Below are positions 24,629-32,233 of a stretch of DNA of 64,000 bases, one piece after another. Numbering within the stretch: position 1 is the first letter of the stretch; the number at the start of each line of letters is the position of its first letter. The stretch is taken from positions 62,001 to 126,000 of the IMG/VR virus record IMGVR_UViG_3300012582_000004; one strand, given 5' to 3'. The notes beneath the pieces are model-generated. The model saw only the letters and a list, made by a program, of their open reading frames with translations, ran no database searches and was not told the DNA's origin. Position numbers and translations under genes: made by a program. Source of the DNA: a virus.

Positions 24629-25135
24629 ATGAGTGGTATAGTTAGGTTATGTATTTTTGATTTTGATGGTACATTAATATCGAGTCCAGAACCAACTGAA
24701 GAAAATAAAAAATTATGGGAAACCGTACACGAAAGGAAATGGCCACATAAAGGTAATGGTTGGTGGACAAAAGAAGAATCATTATGTTTAAAAACATTCG
24801 ATATTAAAACAATAGAACATGTTAAATATGATGCTTTAGATAGAATAAATGATGTAAATGCATATACAGTTCTTTTAACTGGTAGGATGCCAAAATTTCA
24901 GAAAATGATAAAAGAAATTTTAAGAAAAAATGGCATACCATACTTTAATGCATATTATTTTAATGATTCTCATAGAACATTAGATTTTAAATTAAAAGTA
25001 ATAGAACAATTAAAAAATGAATTCCCATCTGTCATAGAATTTGAAATGTGGGAAGATAGAGTAGAGCATATTCCATCATTCGTAGAATGGGGAGAAATAA
25101 ATTATGGTAAAAACTTTAAAATAAATATCATATGA
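24629..25135 (+). CDS. HAD-superfamily phosphatase, Swiss-Army-Knife (RNA-repair-like) type
   Basis: HAD motif I CIFDFDGTLISSPEP, a following GWWTKEESL, motif II LLTGR, and a late acidic motif EMWEDRVEHIPSF correspond to the HAD domain of the so-called Swiss Army Knife RNA-repair proteins. It is the single domain (168 residues), without ligase. A substrate such as a 2'-phosphate, 3'-phosphate or protein phosphate is possible. It overlaps the next gene by four bases. The RNA-repair link is based on family context, not on proven activity. Confidence 0.72.
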   Translation: MSGIVRLCIFDFDGTLISSPEPTEENKKLWETVHERKWPHKGNGWWTKEESLCLKTFDIKTIEHVKYDALDRINDVNAYTVLLTGRMPKFQKMIKEILRKNGIPYFNAYYFNDSHRTLDFKLKVIEQLKNEFPSVIEFEMWEDRVEHIPSFVEWGEINYGKNFKINII

Positions 25136-25425
25136 AAATTTTCTCAGTATTTAAGAATTTCTTCGGAAACATAAAAGAAGAATTTGATGAAATCGAAAAT
25201 TTATTCATCAAAGAAGAAATAACTTGTATTAACAAGTTTAAAGAGATGGTTTCTTCTATAACGTTGATAGAGTCCTTTGAAGTTATTGATGATGTTTTAA
25301 ATCTTACAATTATAACAGAAGATGAAGATGATGAAGAAGAAGTAATTCAATTCAGTGCAAGTCTTAAAGAAGTTGAGCTTAAAGATTATTATAATAAAAT
25401 AGTTAAAGAAATAATAAACGCATGA
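25132..25425 (+). CDS. Hypothetical acidic protein (97 aa)
   Basis: Strongly acidic middle (TEDEDDEEEVIQF) between helical flanks. Overlaps both neighbours by four bases, so it is embedded in a coupled operon between the HAD protein and the rhomboid protease. No family recognised. Confidence 0.55.
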   Translation: MKIFSVFKNFFGNIKEEFDEIENLFIKEEITCINKFKEMVSSITLIESFEVIDDVLNLTIITEDEDDEEEVIQFSASLKEVELKDYYNKIVKEIINA

Positions 25426-26270
25426 GATTTTTAAAAAACTTATTCAAAAGAAATCCAAATAGATTTAAGAAAACTAAATGGGATGATTTAATTGCTGATA
25501 ATCCATTCTCTAAAAAGAATAAAAATAGTGCAAATTCTTATTCAAATAGCATACCTAAATCAGTGCTTCAAATTATAGGAATAAACGTAGCAGTATTTTT
25601 ACTATTATGGATTTGTGAAATTGCTTTACCTATGACATGGTATCAAATGATTGTTAAAATGCTTGCTGTTCCTACAGATATAGAAATATTATATAAACCT
25701 TGGACTGTAATAACATCAGCATTTACGCATTTATCTTTTGGTCATATATTAGGAAATATGTTAGCTATATTTTTCATAGCACCTTATTTCAAAATGGCAT
25801 TCATAGATAAACAAATATGGAATTTATATTTATTGGGACATTTTGTAGGGATATTCTTTTCAATAGGAATTAATATTCTTATATTTGATGATCACGGGAT
25901 GGCTTTAGGTGCATCGTGTGGTGTGTCAGCATTAGTAGCTGGTGTATGTTTTAAATTTCCACAAATGCCAGTGAATATATTTTTTATTAACACAACACTT
26001 AAATGGTTAATTGCTATTTATGTAATACAATCAATATTCATGTTATTCTCACCTAATATGGTTGGTGGTATTGGACATTTATTTGGAATGTTATTAGGTG
26101 TATTGTATGTTCATTTATTAACAAAAAATATAGAAATAGGAAAAATATTTGATTCAATTACTAAATTAAAAATTAAAAAAACAGGTAAAGGTATTAAATA
26201 CGTTTCAATGTATAGTGAAAAATCAGAAAATTCAATTAAAAATATAATTAACAAAAACTTCAAAAAATAA
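25422..26270 (+). CDS. Rhomboid-family intramembrane serine protease
   Basis: Six-helix rhomboid core preceded by a charged cytoplasmic N-terminus of about 45 residues. FTHLSFGHILGNM supplies the HxxxHxxxN motif, GASCGVSAL holds the nucleophile Ser165, and GGIGHLFGMLLG holds the catalytic His219. The usual GxSG appears as GASC-G, with cysteine directly after the serine, which is unusual. It would cleave membrane proteins within or near their transmembrane segment. A phage-encoded rhomboid is rare; it could process a host receptor, a phage lysis protein or an exclusion factor. Overlaps the peptidase gene by one base. Confidence 0.9.
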   Translation: MRFLKNLFKRNPNRFKKTKWDDLIADNPFSKKNKNSANSYSNSIPKSVLQIIGINVAVFLLLWICEIALPMTWYQMIVKMLAVPTDIEILYKPWTVITSAFTHLSFGHILGNMLAIFFIAPYFKMAFIDKQIWNLYLLGHFVGIFFSIGINILIFDDHGMALGASCGVSALVAGVCFKFPQMPVNIFFINTTLKWLIAIYVIQSIFMLFSPNMVGGIGHLFGMLLGVLYVHLLTKNIEIGKIFDSITKLKIKKTGKGIKYVSMYSEKSENSIKNIINKNFKK

Positions 26271-27337
26271 TGAGCGAGATTAAAGAATTGTTTTTAAAAC
26301 TTACGGAATATACTATACCATTCGGAAAAGAAGAATCATTAGAGCCTATTTTACCAACTGGATTTAAAAGAGATAAAATAGGAAACTATTATTATGAAAT
26401 AGGCGAATCTGAAACTCTTTTTACAACACATTTAGATACTTATTCAGATAAGTATGAAAAAGTTGTTCATAAATTTTATAAAAAGGATGGTACACCTTGC
26501 GAAAAAGACGAAGCTGATATTATTGCCACTGATGGAAAAACTATTTTAGGTGGCGATAATAAAGCGGGTTGTACTATTTTAATCAATATGATTAATAATA
26601 AAATTCCAGGCGTTTACTATTTTTTTTTAGGAGAAGAACCGATTTTATCGGGGGGCGTTTGGGGAAGTACACAAGCATTAAAAGCAAATCCAGAATACTT
26701 TAAAAGATTTAAAAGAGCTATTGCATTTGATAGAAGAGAAATGGGATCAGTTATTACTCGTCAAATGGCTAGAAACTGTTGTTCTACAGAATTTACAGAT
26801 GCAATTATAAAAGAATTAGCTGGACAAGGATTGTCATTTAAAAAGGATCCAACGGGATATTATACTGACAGTGGTGTTTTTATGGATGTAATACCAGAAG
26901 TAACAAATCTATCAGCAGGTGTGTGGAATGAACACTCACCCAAAGAATTTTGCTCTATAAAATATCTCGAAAAAGTAGCCGAGGCGGCTTTACATGTTAA
27001 TTGGGAATCATTACCTGTTGTTAGAAAAGCATTTAAAAATGTACCAATTAAAAAAGGAAACTTTGTAACAAAATTTGTAGATGTTAAAAAAACAAAGAAA
27101 ACATTCAACATTATAAATAATTTTCTTGAAATGTATGGATATTTATGTATTAATGTAGAAGATTATGAACCTGAACACGAAATGGTTTTCTCACAATGGC
27201 ATAATGAATCTGAAATTATAATAAAATTTAAAGACGATTCTGTTATTTACGAAGATCAAGAAATACCAGTAAAAGATTTTATTTTGATGTTAGATCCAGA
27301 AGCAGACTTAGAAGAAATATTTAATCCTGAAAAATAG
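26270..27337 (+). CDS. Zinc-dependent peptidase of the M42/M28/M20 type
   Basis: The five ligands of a dinuclear-zinc aminopeptidase/deacylase are in order: His54 with Asp56 in TTHLDT, Asp96 in GGDNKAG, the Glu pair 122-123 in GEEP, Asp154 in FDRRE and His222 in WNEHSPKE. The fold is therefore likely catalytically complete. A C-terminal extension of about 100 residues is acidic and unrecognised. It is translationally linked to the rhomboid gene, so the two may act in sequence on the same substrates. The exact family and substrate are uncertain. Confidence 0.8.
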   Translation: MSEIKELFLKLTEYTIPFGKEESLEPILPTGFKRDKIGNYYYEIGESETLFTTHLDTYSDKYEKVVHKFYKKDGTPCEKDEADIIATDGKTILGGDNKAGCTILINMINNKIPGVYYFFLGEEPILSGGVWGSTQALKANPEYFKRFKRAIAFDRREMGSVITRQMARNCCSTEFTDAIIKELAGQGLSFKKDPTGYYTDSGVFMDVIPEVTNLSAGVWNEHSPKEFCSIKYLEKVAEAALHVNWESLPVVRKAFKNVPIKKGNFVTKFVDVKKTKKTFNIINNFLEMYGYLCINVEDYEPEHEMVFSQWHNESEIIIKFKDDSVIYEDQEIPVKDFILMLDPEADLEEIFNPEK

Positions 27338-27338
27338 T

Positions 27339-27398
27339 ATGAAAATTTTAAAAGAAAAAGAATCTTCTGCTGGTATTAATCCAAATGAATTAGAATAA
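27339..27398 (+). pseudogene. Fossil copy of part of the neighbouring coiled-coil gene (19 codons)
   Basis: A 19-codon frame whose residues ESSAGINPNEL are identical to part of the protein encoded on the opposite strand at 27424-27651. It comes from the 36-base inverted copy at 27357-27392. Probably not a functional gene. Confidence 0.55.
27357..27392 (+). repeat. Inverted repeat, left arm (36 bp exact)
   Basis: Exactly matches the reverse complement of 27553-27588. After the exact block the similarity resumes once one codon is skipped. The arms flank a terminator and the 3' end of the leftward gene. Confidence 0.9.
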
Positions 27399-27425
27399 AA
27401 AAAAGGGCTTAAAGCCCTTTTTTTT
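27396..27425. terminator. Bidirectional terminator
   Basis: AAAAGGGCTT and AAGCCCTTTT arms with A- and T-runs, between the peptidase gene and the leftward gene at 27424. Confidence 0.88.
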
Positions 27426-27651
27426 ATTCATCAAAATCTCTTGCCCTACTCAATACACCATCAATAGACTTTGCTAAATCTACGGGTATTTGATGTCCTC
27501 TACAGCGTTCTAATAAATGTCTCATATCAGAAGCAACACCTAGTAATTCTATTAATTCATTTGGATTAATACCAGCAGAAGATTCTTTAAGTTCTTTATG
27601 AAGTCTTGCATTTTCTAACTTTAAATATTCTAACTCATAATTTTTATCCAT
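27424..27651 (-). CDS. Small coiled-coil protein (75 aa)
   Basis: N-terminal heptad-rich helix (YELEYLKLENARLHKELKE), then ESSAGINPNELIELL and a C-terminal helix with arginine-rich MRHLLERCRG. No function recognised. Part of it has been copied in inverted orientation just beyond its terminator. Confidence 0.6.
   Translation of the reverse strand: MDKNYELEYLKLENARLHKELKESSAGINPNELIELLGVASDMRHLLERCRGHQIPVDLAKSIDGVLSRARDFDE
27553..27588 (-). repeat. Inverted repeat, right arm (36 bp exact)
   Basis: Partner of 27357-27392; lies within the coding region of the leftward coiled-coil gene and is presumably the source copy. Confidence 0.9.
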
Positions 27652-27669
27652 GTGTGTTTAATAAATTTT

Positions 27670-28215
27670 TTACAATAATATAAAAAAAAGTACTATGGCT
27701 AATGTAACAACATTAGTACCAATTAGAGTTTTTACTGTACCATTTTTTCTTTTTATCTTTCCTTCTTGTTTTTGAATAATTTCATCTTTTTTTGTACTTA
27801 TTTCTTCGTATTTAGCAATAGTTTTTTTATCATTTGATAAAATCTGTTCATCATTCTTTATAATTTCATTAGCTTTAGCATTTTCTAATATTAAAGAATC
27901 GGTAATATTTTTACATTGTTTATCTTTTTCTTCCATTATTATAATTTTTGTGCTAAGTGCATCAACTTTTTCCGCATCAATCAAACCTTTTTCAAGACAT
28001 TTTGCTATTTCTTTAGCTTTACCAGTTTCCCAAATCCAATAAGTTTTACCTGTTATAGAATCTTTAACTACTTTATCTGGTGTAATATCTTCAACGATTG
28101 GTGTTTGTGTGTCTTGGACAATATTATTTGTTGTGTTTTCTACGCTGTTCGTAGTCTGCGAAAAACTGATGTAGCTGCTTGTCATTAAAATTAGTAATAT
28201 TATCAATTTTTTCAT
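27670..28215 (-). CDS. Exported coiled-coil protein with C-terminal membrane anchor (outer spanin-like)
   Basis: A Bacteroidetes-style signal peptide MKKLIILLILMTSSYISFSQ, a periplasmic region with long coiled coil (about residues 80-155) and a C-terminal membrane helix VVTLAIVLFFILL. There is no lipobox cysteine, so it is not a classical lipoprotein. Its first about 95 bases overlap the end of the upstream gene in another frame, as Rz1 does with Rz. I read the pair as envelope-disrupting lysis proteins; a unimolecular-spanin-like topology is possible. ATGs at 28215 and 28221 are both possible starts. Confidence 0.6.
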   Translation of the reverse strand: MKKLIILLILMTSSYISFSQTTNSVENTTNNIVQDTQTPIVEDITPDKVVKDSITGKTYWIWETGKAKEIAKCLEKGLIDAEKVDALSTKIIIMEEKDKQCKNITDSLILENAKANEIIKNDEQILSNDKKTIAKYEEISTKKDEIIQKQEGKIKRKNGTVKTLIGTNVVTLAIVLFFILL

Positions 28216-28534
28216 ATTCATTATTTATTTTTTCTAAAATATCATTTTGCTTTTTAATTTCTTCATTGAGACTATCCATTTTTTGTTGCATTATTGGAAT
28301 TCTTTTTTCTATAGCTTCTTTATCTCTTTTAAGGATTTGATTTTGTCCTTCAAATTTATTATTAGCATCTTTTAATACTTGAATTTCAGTTTCTTTTTTA
28401 TTAATATACTTATATCCCTTTTTAAGAAAACCATTAATTGGTAATGATGGAACTAAACATGTTAGAAACACACCAAAAAAGAAACATACCATATATTTCC
28501 AATACTTCTTTATAAAATTTGTTAAAAATAACAT
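28124..28534 (-). CDS. Inner-membrane spanin-like protein (Rz-like)
   Basis: One N-terminal membrane helix (MVCFFFGVFLTCLVPSLP) then a long coiled coil (KETEIQVLKDANNKFEGQNQ onward) and a C-terminal NDKQLHQFFADYEQ, the topology of i-spanins. The 136-residue size fits. Its 3' end overlaps the start of the exported partner gene. No endolysin or obvious holin lies adjacent, so lysis function is inferred from topology and gene overlap. Confidence 0.65.
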   Translation of the reverse strand: MLFLTNFIKKYWKYMVCFFFGVFLTCLVPSLPINGFLKKGYKYINKKETEIQVLKDANNKFEGQNQILKRDKEAIEKRIPIMQQKMDSLNEEIKKQNDILEKINNEYEKIDNITNFNDKQLHQFFADYEQRRKHNK

Positions 28535-28535
28535 A

Positions 28536-28835
28536 TTATTTCTTTAAATTTTCCTTTATATAGTTAACTTCATCATCTACCCAAGAATTATTTCCTGAAT
28601 ATAAAGTGGATTTAAGTTTATCTAATAAAGTAAGCTTTTCTTTTAAATATGTTTCTAACATAAGATTTTTGATGCTATTTACAAATTCAACATTAGATTT
28701 AATAATAATATTTTTGCTTGCGGCTTGTGGATCATTATCAACTATAATATCCAATGATTCTATCAATTTATCTATTTTCTCTTCAAATGATAGAGAATCG
28801 TGTGTTGATTCATTAATTTGACTAAATTTTTTCAT
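28536..28835 (-). CDS. Hypothetical protein with capsid-targeting-like N-terminus (99 aa)
   Basis: Begins MKKFSQINESTHDSLSF; INE followed by Ser is a good match to the T4-type leader cleavage motif. The rest is helical, without recognised domain. A clear late-type promoter motif lies 15 bases upstream, and the spanin-like pair follows immediately, so all three are likely late genes. Confidence 0.65.
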   Translation of the reverse strand: MKKFSQINESTHDSLSFEEKIDKLIESLDIIVDNDPQAASKNIIIKSNVEFVNSIKNLMLETYLKEKLTLLDKLKSTLYSGNNSWVDDEVNYIKENLKK

Positions 28836-28850
28836 TTTAAGGTTATTTAT

Positions 28851-28870
28851 TTTAGTTATATATATTTTTA
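28851..28870 (-). promoter_or_regulatory. Candidate phage late promoter
   Basis: Minus-strand TAAAAATATATATAACTAAA carries the AATATATA-like core and the CTAAA tail seen at 38822 and 61426. It precedes the leader-bearing gene and the spanin pair. Confidence 0.5.
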
Positions 28871-28893
28871 TAAATTTCCTTAAAAATCAATTA

Positions 28894-29307
28894 TTAGTTC
28901 ATATAAGGAAAGAAGAATTTACTCTCGATACTAGCATTTTCATCAGAATCAGATCCGTGTACAGCATTAGCTTCCATACTTTTTGCAAATAGATTTCTAA
29001 TAGTACCTGGTTCAGCATTAGCTGGATTTGTTGCACCAACTAATTTACGATAATCAGCGACAGCATTTTCTTTTTCGAGTACAAATACTACAATATTTCC
29101 ACTTGACATATAATTAGTTAAATCATTGTAAAATGGTCTTTCTTTGTGAACTTCGTAGAATTTACCAGCATCTTCAATAGTAAGATTTGTCATTTTCAAA
29201 TCTACTATTTTAAAACCTTCATTCTCTATCATTTTTAGTATTGCATCAACGTGTCCATCTTTTACTGCATCTGGCTTAATCATTGAAAATGTTCTATTTG
29301 TCTCCAT
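28894..29307 (-). CDS. ndk: Nucleoside diphosphate kinase
   Basis: Transfers the gamma phosphate from NTPs to NDPs through a phospho-histidine, completing dNTP supply with the ribonucleotide reductase. [25 protein letters not shown] and the active-site His117 in [12 protein letters not shown] are present, and the length of 137 residues is standard. It precedes the aldehyde dehydrogenase gene's 3' side on the same strand. Phage Ndk is uncommon and likely host-derived. Confidence 0.95.
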   Translation of the reverse strand: METNRTFSMIKPDAVKDGHVDAILKMIENEGFKIVDLKMTNLTIEDAGKFYEVHKERPFYNDLTNYMSSGNIVVFVLEKENAVADYRKLVGATNPANAEPGTIRNLFAKSMEANAVHGSDSDENASIESKFFFPYMN

Positions 29308-29329
29308 ATTTTTTATTTTTGTATCGTCT

Positions 29330-29350
29330 ATAAGCTATAATACAGCTTAT
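29330..29350 (-). terminator. Hairpin between aldehyde dehydrogenase and ndk
   Basis: ATAAGCT pairs with AGCTTAT across seven bases in the 57-base gap. It lacks a T-run on the minus strand, so it may be an RNA stability or attenuator hairpin instead of a terminator. Confidence 0.35.
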
Positions 29351-29364
29351 TATTATAAGTGTTA

Positions 29365-30879
29365 TCATATATCAAATTTTATTCCTTGAGATAATGGTAA
29401 TTCTTTACTGTAATTTATAGTATTTGTTTGTCTTCTCATATATACTCTCCAAGCATCCGAACCAGATTCAAATCCACCACCAGTTTCCTTATGTCCACCA
29501 AATGCGCCACCAATTTCTGCACCAGATGTTCCAATATTAATATTTGCTATACCACAATCAGAACCCCAAGCAGATAGAAACATTTCAGATTCTCTAATAT
29601 CTGTTGTAAATAATGATGATGATAATCCTTGTTTTACATCATTTTGAATTTCAATAGCATTAGTAATATCACCTTTATATTTCATTAAATATAGTATTGG
29701 CACAAATGTTTCTTTTTGTACAATATCATAACGATTTTCTGCTTCAACTATTGCTGGATAAACATAATTCTCATAAAGATGTCTTCCACCAACAATTAAT
29801 CTACCACCTTCGTGTTCAACTTTAAATATAGCATCTTTAAAAGAATTGACAGCATCCATATCAATTAATGGTCCTACTAATGTATCTTCTTTTAGAGGAT
29901 TACCAATTCTTATATTTTTATATACTTCTACTAACTTCGATTTAACTTCTGAATACACATCTTCGTGTACAATCAACCTTCTTGTTGTTGTGCATCTTTG
30001 CCCAGCAGTGCCAACTGCGCTAAAAGCCACCGCTCTAATTGCTAAATCTAAATCAGCTTTATTAGAGATAATAATAGCATTATTACCACCCAATTCTAAA
30101 ATTGTTTTACCAAATCTATCAGCAACAGCTTTACTAACAATTCCACCCATTCTCGTAGAACCTGTAGCAGACACTAACGCAATTCTTCTATCATTAGCAA
30201 TTAAAGAACCTATTGTAGCATCACCATTAACTAATGAAAATATACCTTCTGGTAATTTATTTTTTACCAATACTTGTTTTATAATATTTTGACAAGCAAT
30301 GGCGGTTAAAGGAGTTTTTTCACTTGGCTTCCATACACATACATTACCACAAACGGCAGCTATCATAGCATTCCAAGCCCATACAGCAACAGGGAAATTA
30401 AATGCTGAAATAATACCAACTATACCAAGTGGATGCCACTGTTCATATATTCTATGCTCAGGACGTTCGGAATGCATAGTCAATCCATATAATTGTCTAG
30501 ATAAACCGACAGCAAAATCACATAAGTCAATCATCTCTTGTACTTCACCTAAACCCTCTTGAAGAATTTTGCCCATTTCTAAAGAAACTAACATACCCAA
30601 AGCTTCCTTATTCTTCCTTAATTCATCACCAATTTGGCGAACAATTTCACCTCTCTTAGGTGCTGGTATAGTTCTCCATATTTTGAATGCTTTCTCAGCT
30701 TCTTGTATAACTCTTTCGTAATGACTTTCATTTGCCATACATACAGATGCTATAACTTCATTATTAATGGGAGATTTAATAACTTTTTCGTTATCCGAAT
30801 ACTCATGTATTAAACCTGTACTTGAACATGGATTTACTTTAGCTATTTCTAATTGATTTAAAACTTCTTTTATTACCAT
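29365..30879 (-). CDS. Aldehyde dehydrogenase, ALDH7/antiquitin type (aminoadipate-semialdehyde/piperideine-6-carboxylate dehydrogenase-like)
   Basis: NAD-dependent oxidation of an aldehyde to the acid. The full 504-residue ALDH fold is present: ISAFNFPVAVWAWN, KPSEKTPLTA, the cofactor strand SATGSTRMG, the general base in LELGGNNA and the nucleophile in GTAGQRCTTTRR, then QKETFVPILY and GGAFGGHKETGGG. The pattern, including AEIGGAFGGHKETGGGFESG and SDAWRVYMRRQTNTINY, matches ALDH7 rather than generic ALDH. In cells this acts in lysine catabolism or detoxification. It is intact and highly bacterial-looking, so probably a recent acquisition; a phage role is unexplained. Confidence 0.93.
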   Translation of the reverse strand: MVIKEVLNQLEIAKVNPCSSTGLIHEYSDNEKVIKSPINNEVIASVCMANESHYERVIQEAEKAFKIWRTIPAPKRGEIVRQIGDELRKNKEALGMLVSLEMGKILQEGLGEVQEMIDLCDFAVGLSRQLYGLTMHSERPEHRIYEQWHPLGIVGIISAFNFPVAVWAWNAMIAAVCGNVCVWKPSEKTPLTAIACQNIIKQVLVKNKLPEGIFSLVNGDATIGSLIANDRRIALVSATGSTRMGGIVSKAVADRFGKTILELGGNNAIIISNKADLDLAIRAVAFSAVGTAGQRCTTTRRLIVHEDVYSEVKSKLVEVYKNIRIGNPLKEDTLVGPLIDMDAVNSFKDAIFKVEHEGGRLIVGGRHLYENYVYPAIVEAENRYDIVQKETFVPILYLMKYKGDITNAIEIQNDVKQGLSSSLFTTDIRESEMFLSAWGSDCGIANINIGTSGAEIGGAFGGHKETGGGFESGSDAWRVYMRRQTNTINYSKELPLSQGIKFDI

Positions 30880-30989
30880 ATACCGTAAGATTTTTAATTA
30901 TAGATAAATTGATTATTAAAGTTTGATATTTTTAAAACTTTTATCATTTTTTTCCTAATAATTAAAAACCAATATAAATCACTATTGTT

Positions 30990-31376
30990 ATGAAACTGTA
31001 CATATTATTAATACTATTGTTAACATCTATTACATGCTTTGGTCAAAAATATTGGGATCAAAATCATTTTTATCACACAAAAGGTGGTGAAATGAAGCAT
31101 TGTGATTCCGTTTCAGTTGAATTAATTCCACTAAAAAATTGTAACTGTGAGCACGAACAAAACGCCAATAATAAAGATCCATTTGCACCAATTCAACCGT
31201 TTATAGAACATACTTGTGTTGAAAAACGTTACACTAAACATTGTAAAAAAGCTGTATGGGTTAGTAAATCTGGTGAAAAAGATGTTCATATTTGGAATGG
31301 TAAATATTGGATTTTAATGAGTTCCAAAGGAATTTATTGGTATTATTACTGGGAGAAATATACAGAAATTCTTTAA
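30990..31376 (+). CDS. Exported cysteine-rich protein (128 aa)
   Basis: Signal peptide MKLYILLILLLTSITCFGQ with a Bacteroidetes-type FGQ end. The mature part has eight cysteines, including NCNCEHE, and an aromatic C-terminus (GIYWYYYWEKYTEIL), suggesting disulfide bonding in the periplasm or at the surface. No family recognised. It diverges from the aldehyde dehydrogenase gene. Confidence 0.65.
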   Translation: MKLYILLILLLTSITCFGQKYWDQNHFYHTKGGEMKHCDSVSVELIPLKNCNCEHEQNANNKDPFAPIQPFIEHTCVEKRYTKHCKKAVWVSKSGEKDVHIWNGKYWILMSSKGIYWYYYWEKYTEIL

Positions 31377-31378
31377 AG

Positions 31379-31410
31379 TTTGCAAAATTGAGCATTTTTT
31401 TGTATATTTA
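31379..31410 (+). promoter_or_regulatory. Possible Bacteroidetes-type promoter
   Basis: TTTG (31379-31382), a 20-base spacer and TATATTTA (31403-31410), one mismatch from TAnnTTTG, before the 2H phosphoesterase gene. Confidence 0.45.
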
Positions 31411-31427
31411 TACAAAATTAATATTTA

Positions 31428-31874
31428 ATGAAAAAGAGAATCGAAATATTGTATGATACATTAAAAAATCCTTATATAGGTGTTAAATATTATCCGTATG
31501 AGCTTGGTGCATATTTAACATTATTTAAAAAATTTCTTAATGATGATAAAATACACGATTTTTATTCTTTAAATAGAATAAATAGAGATGGTGAAAATTT
31601 TCATATAACTTTATTTATTGTTCCTGAATATAATTTTAAGAAAGAAGTATTAGATGATTATATAAATATTGAAGTTGATATTAATATAATTGGAATAGGG
31701 CGTGTCGAAGAAGATGATAATGAAGCATTCTATTTAATTGTTGATTCTTTTGATTTAAATAATATTAGAATTGAAAATGATTTCGAATATAAAGATTTAC
31801 ATATTACTTTAGGATTCAAAGAAAAAGATATATTCATACCAAAAGGATTGGATACAGTGGTACTTAAATTATGA
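31428..31874 (+). CDS. 2H phosphoesterase-like protein (148 aa)
   Basis: The two HxT motifs of the 2H superfamily are present: FHITLF (His59, Thr61) and LHITLGF (His125, Thr127), separated by 66 residues as expected. These enzymes open 2',3'-cyclic or other cyclic phosphates, ligate or cleave RNA ends, or in phages degrade cyclic oligonucleotide signals (Acb1 of T4 is a 2H enzyme that defeats CBASS). The size matches single-domain members. It begins a three-gene overlapping run. Which substrate it uses cannot be told from the sequence. Confidence 0.75.
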   Translation: MKKRIEILYDTLKNPYIGVKYYPYELGAYLTLFKKFLNDDKIHDFYSLNRINRDGENFHITLFIVPEYNFKKEVLDDYINIEVDINIIGIGRVEEDDNEAFYLIVDSFDLNNIRIENDFEYKDLHITLGFKEKDIFIPKGLDTVVLKL

Positions 31875-32233
31875 GAAAACTATATGATAGATTAAAAATA
31901 CTAAAGGATAATCAAGAATTTATTTCCGATTTTGTTATTTATTTAAATGAACAAGAAAATTGGAAATCATCACTCGAAAACTATGAAATAAATGATAAAA
32001 TCATAGTTAAAGAGTGTAATTTTACTATAGTAAATGAAAATCATAGAGAATCTCTAACAGCTATCATTGAAGTATTTAAAATAGGAGATAATAAAAAATC
32101 CAATTATACTTATTGTTTATTTAATATAGATGTAAATGGTGAATTAAGTTCTAATATAGTTGAAAACTTAGAAATATTTTTCATTGATATGACATCAATC
32201 ATTAGAAAGCATAGAATAACATACTTCATATGA
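31871..32233 (+). CDS. Hypothetical protein (120 aa)
   Basis: No family recognised. Overlaps the 2H phosphoesterase stop and the next start by four bases each, implying coupled expression and perhaps a shared pathway. Confidence 0.55.
   Translation: MRKLYDRLKILKDNQEFISDFVIYLNEQENWKSSLENYEINDKIIVKECNFTIVNENHRESLTAIIEVFKIGDNKKSNYTYCLFNIDVNGELSSNIVENLEIFFIDMTSIIRKHRITYFI

Noticed and set aside
27916-28188. Rightward phenylalanine-rich 90-residue frame
   Set aside because: Composition is the mirror of the lysine-rich coiled-coil gene on the other strand.
29846-30562. Rightward open frames inside the aldehyde dehydrogenase gene
   Set aside because: Opposite-strand shadows of a strongly conserved enzyme.
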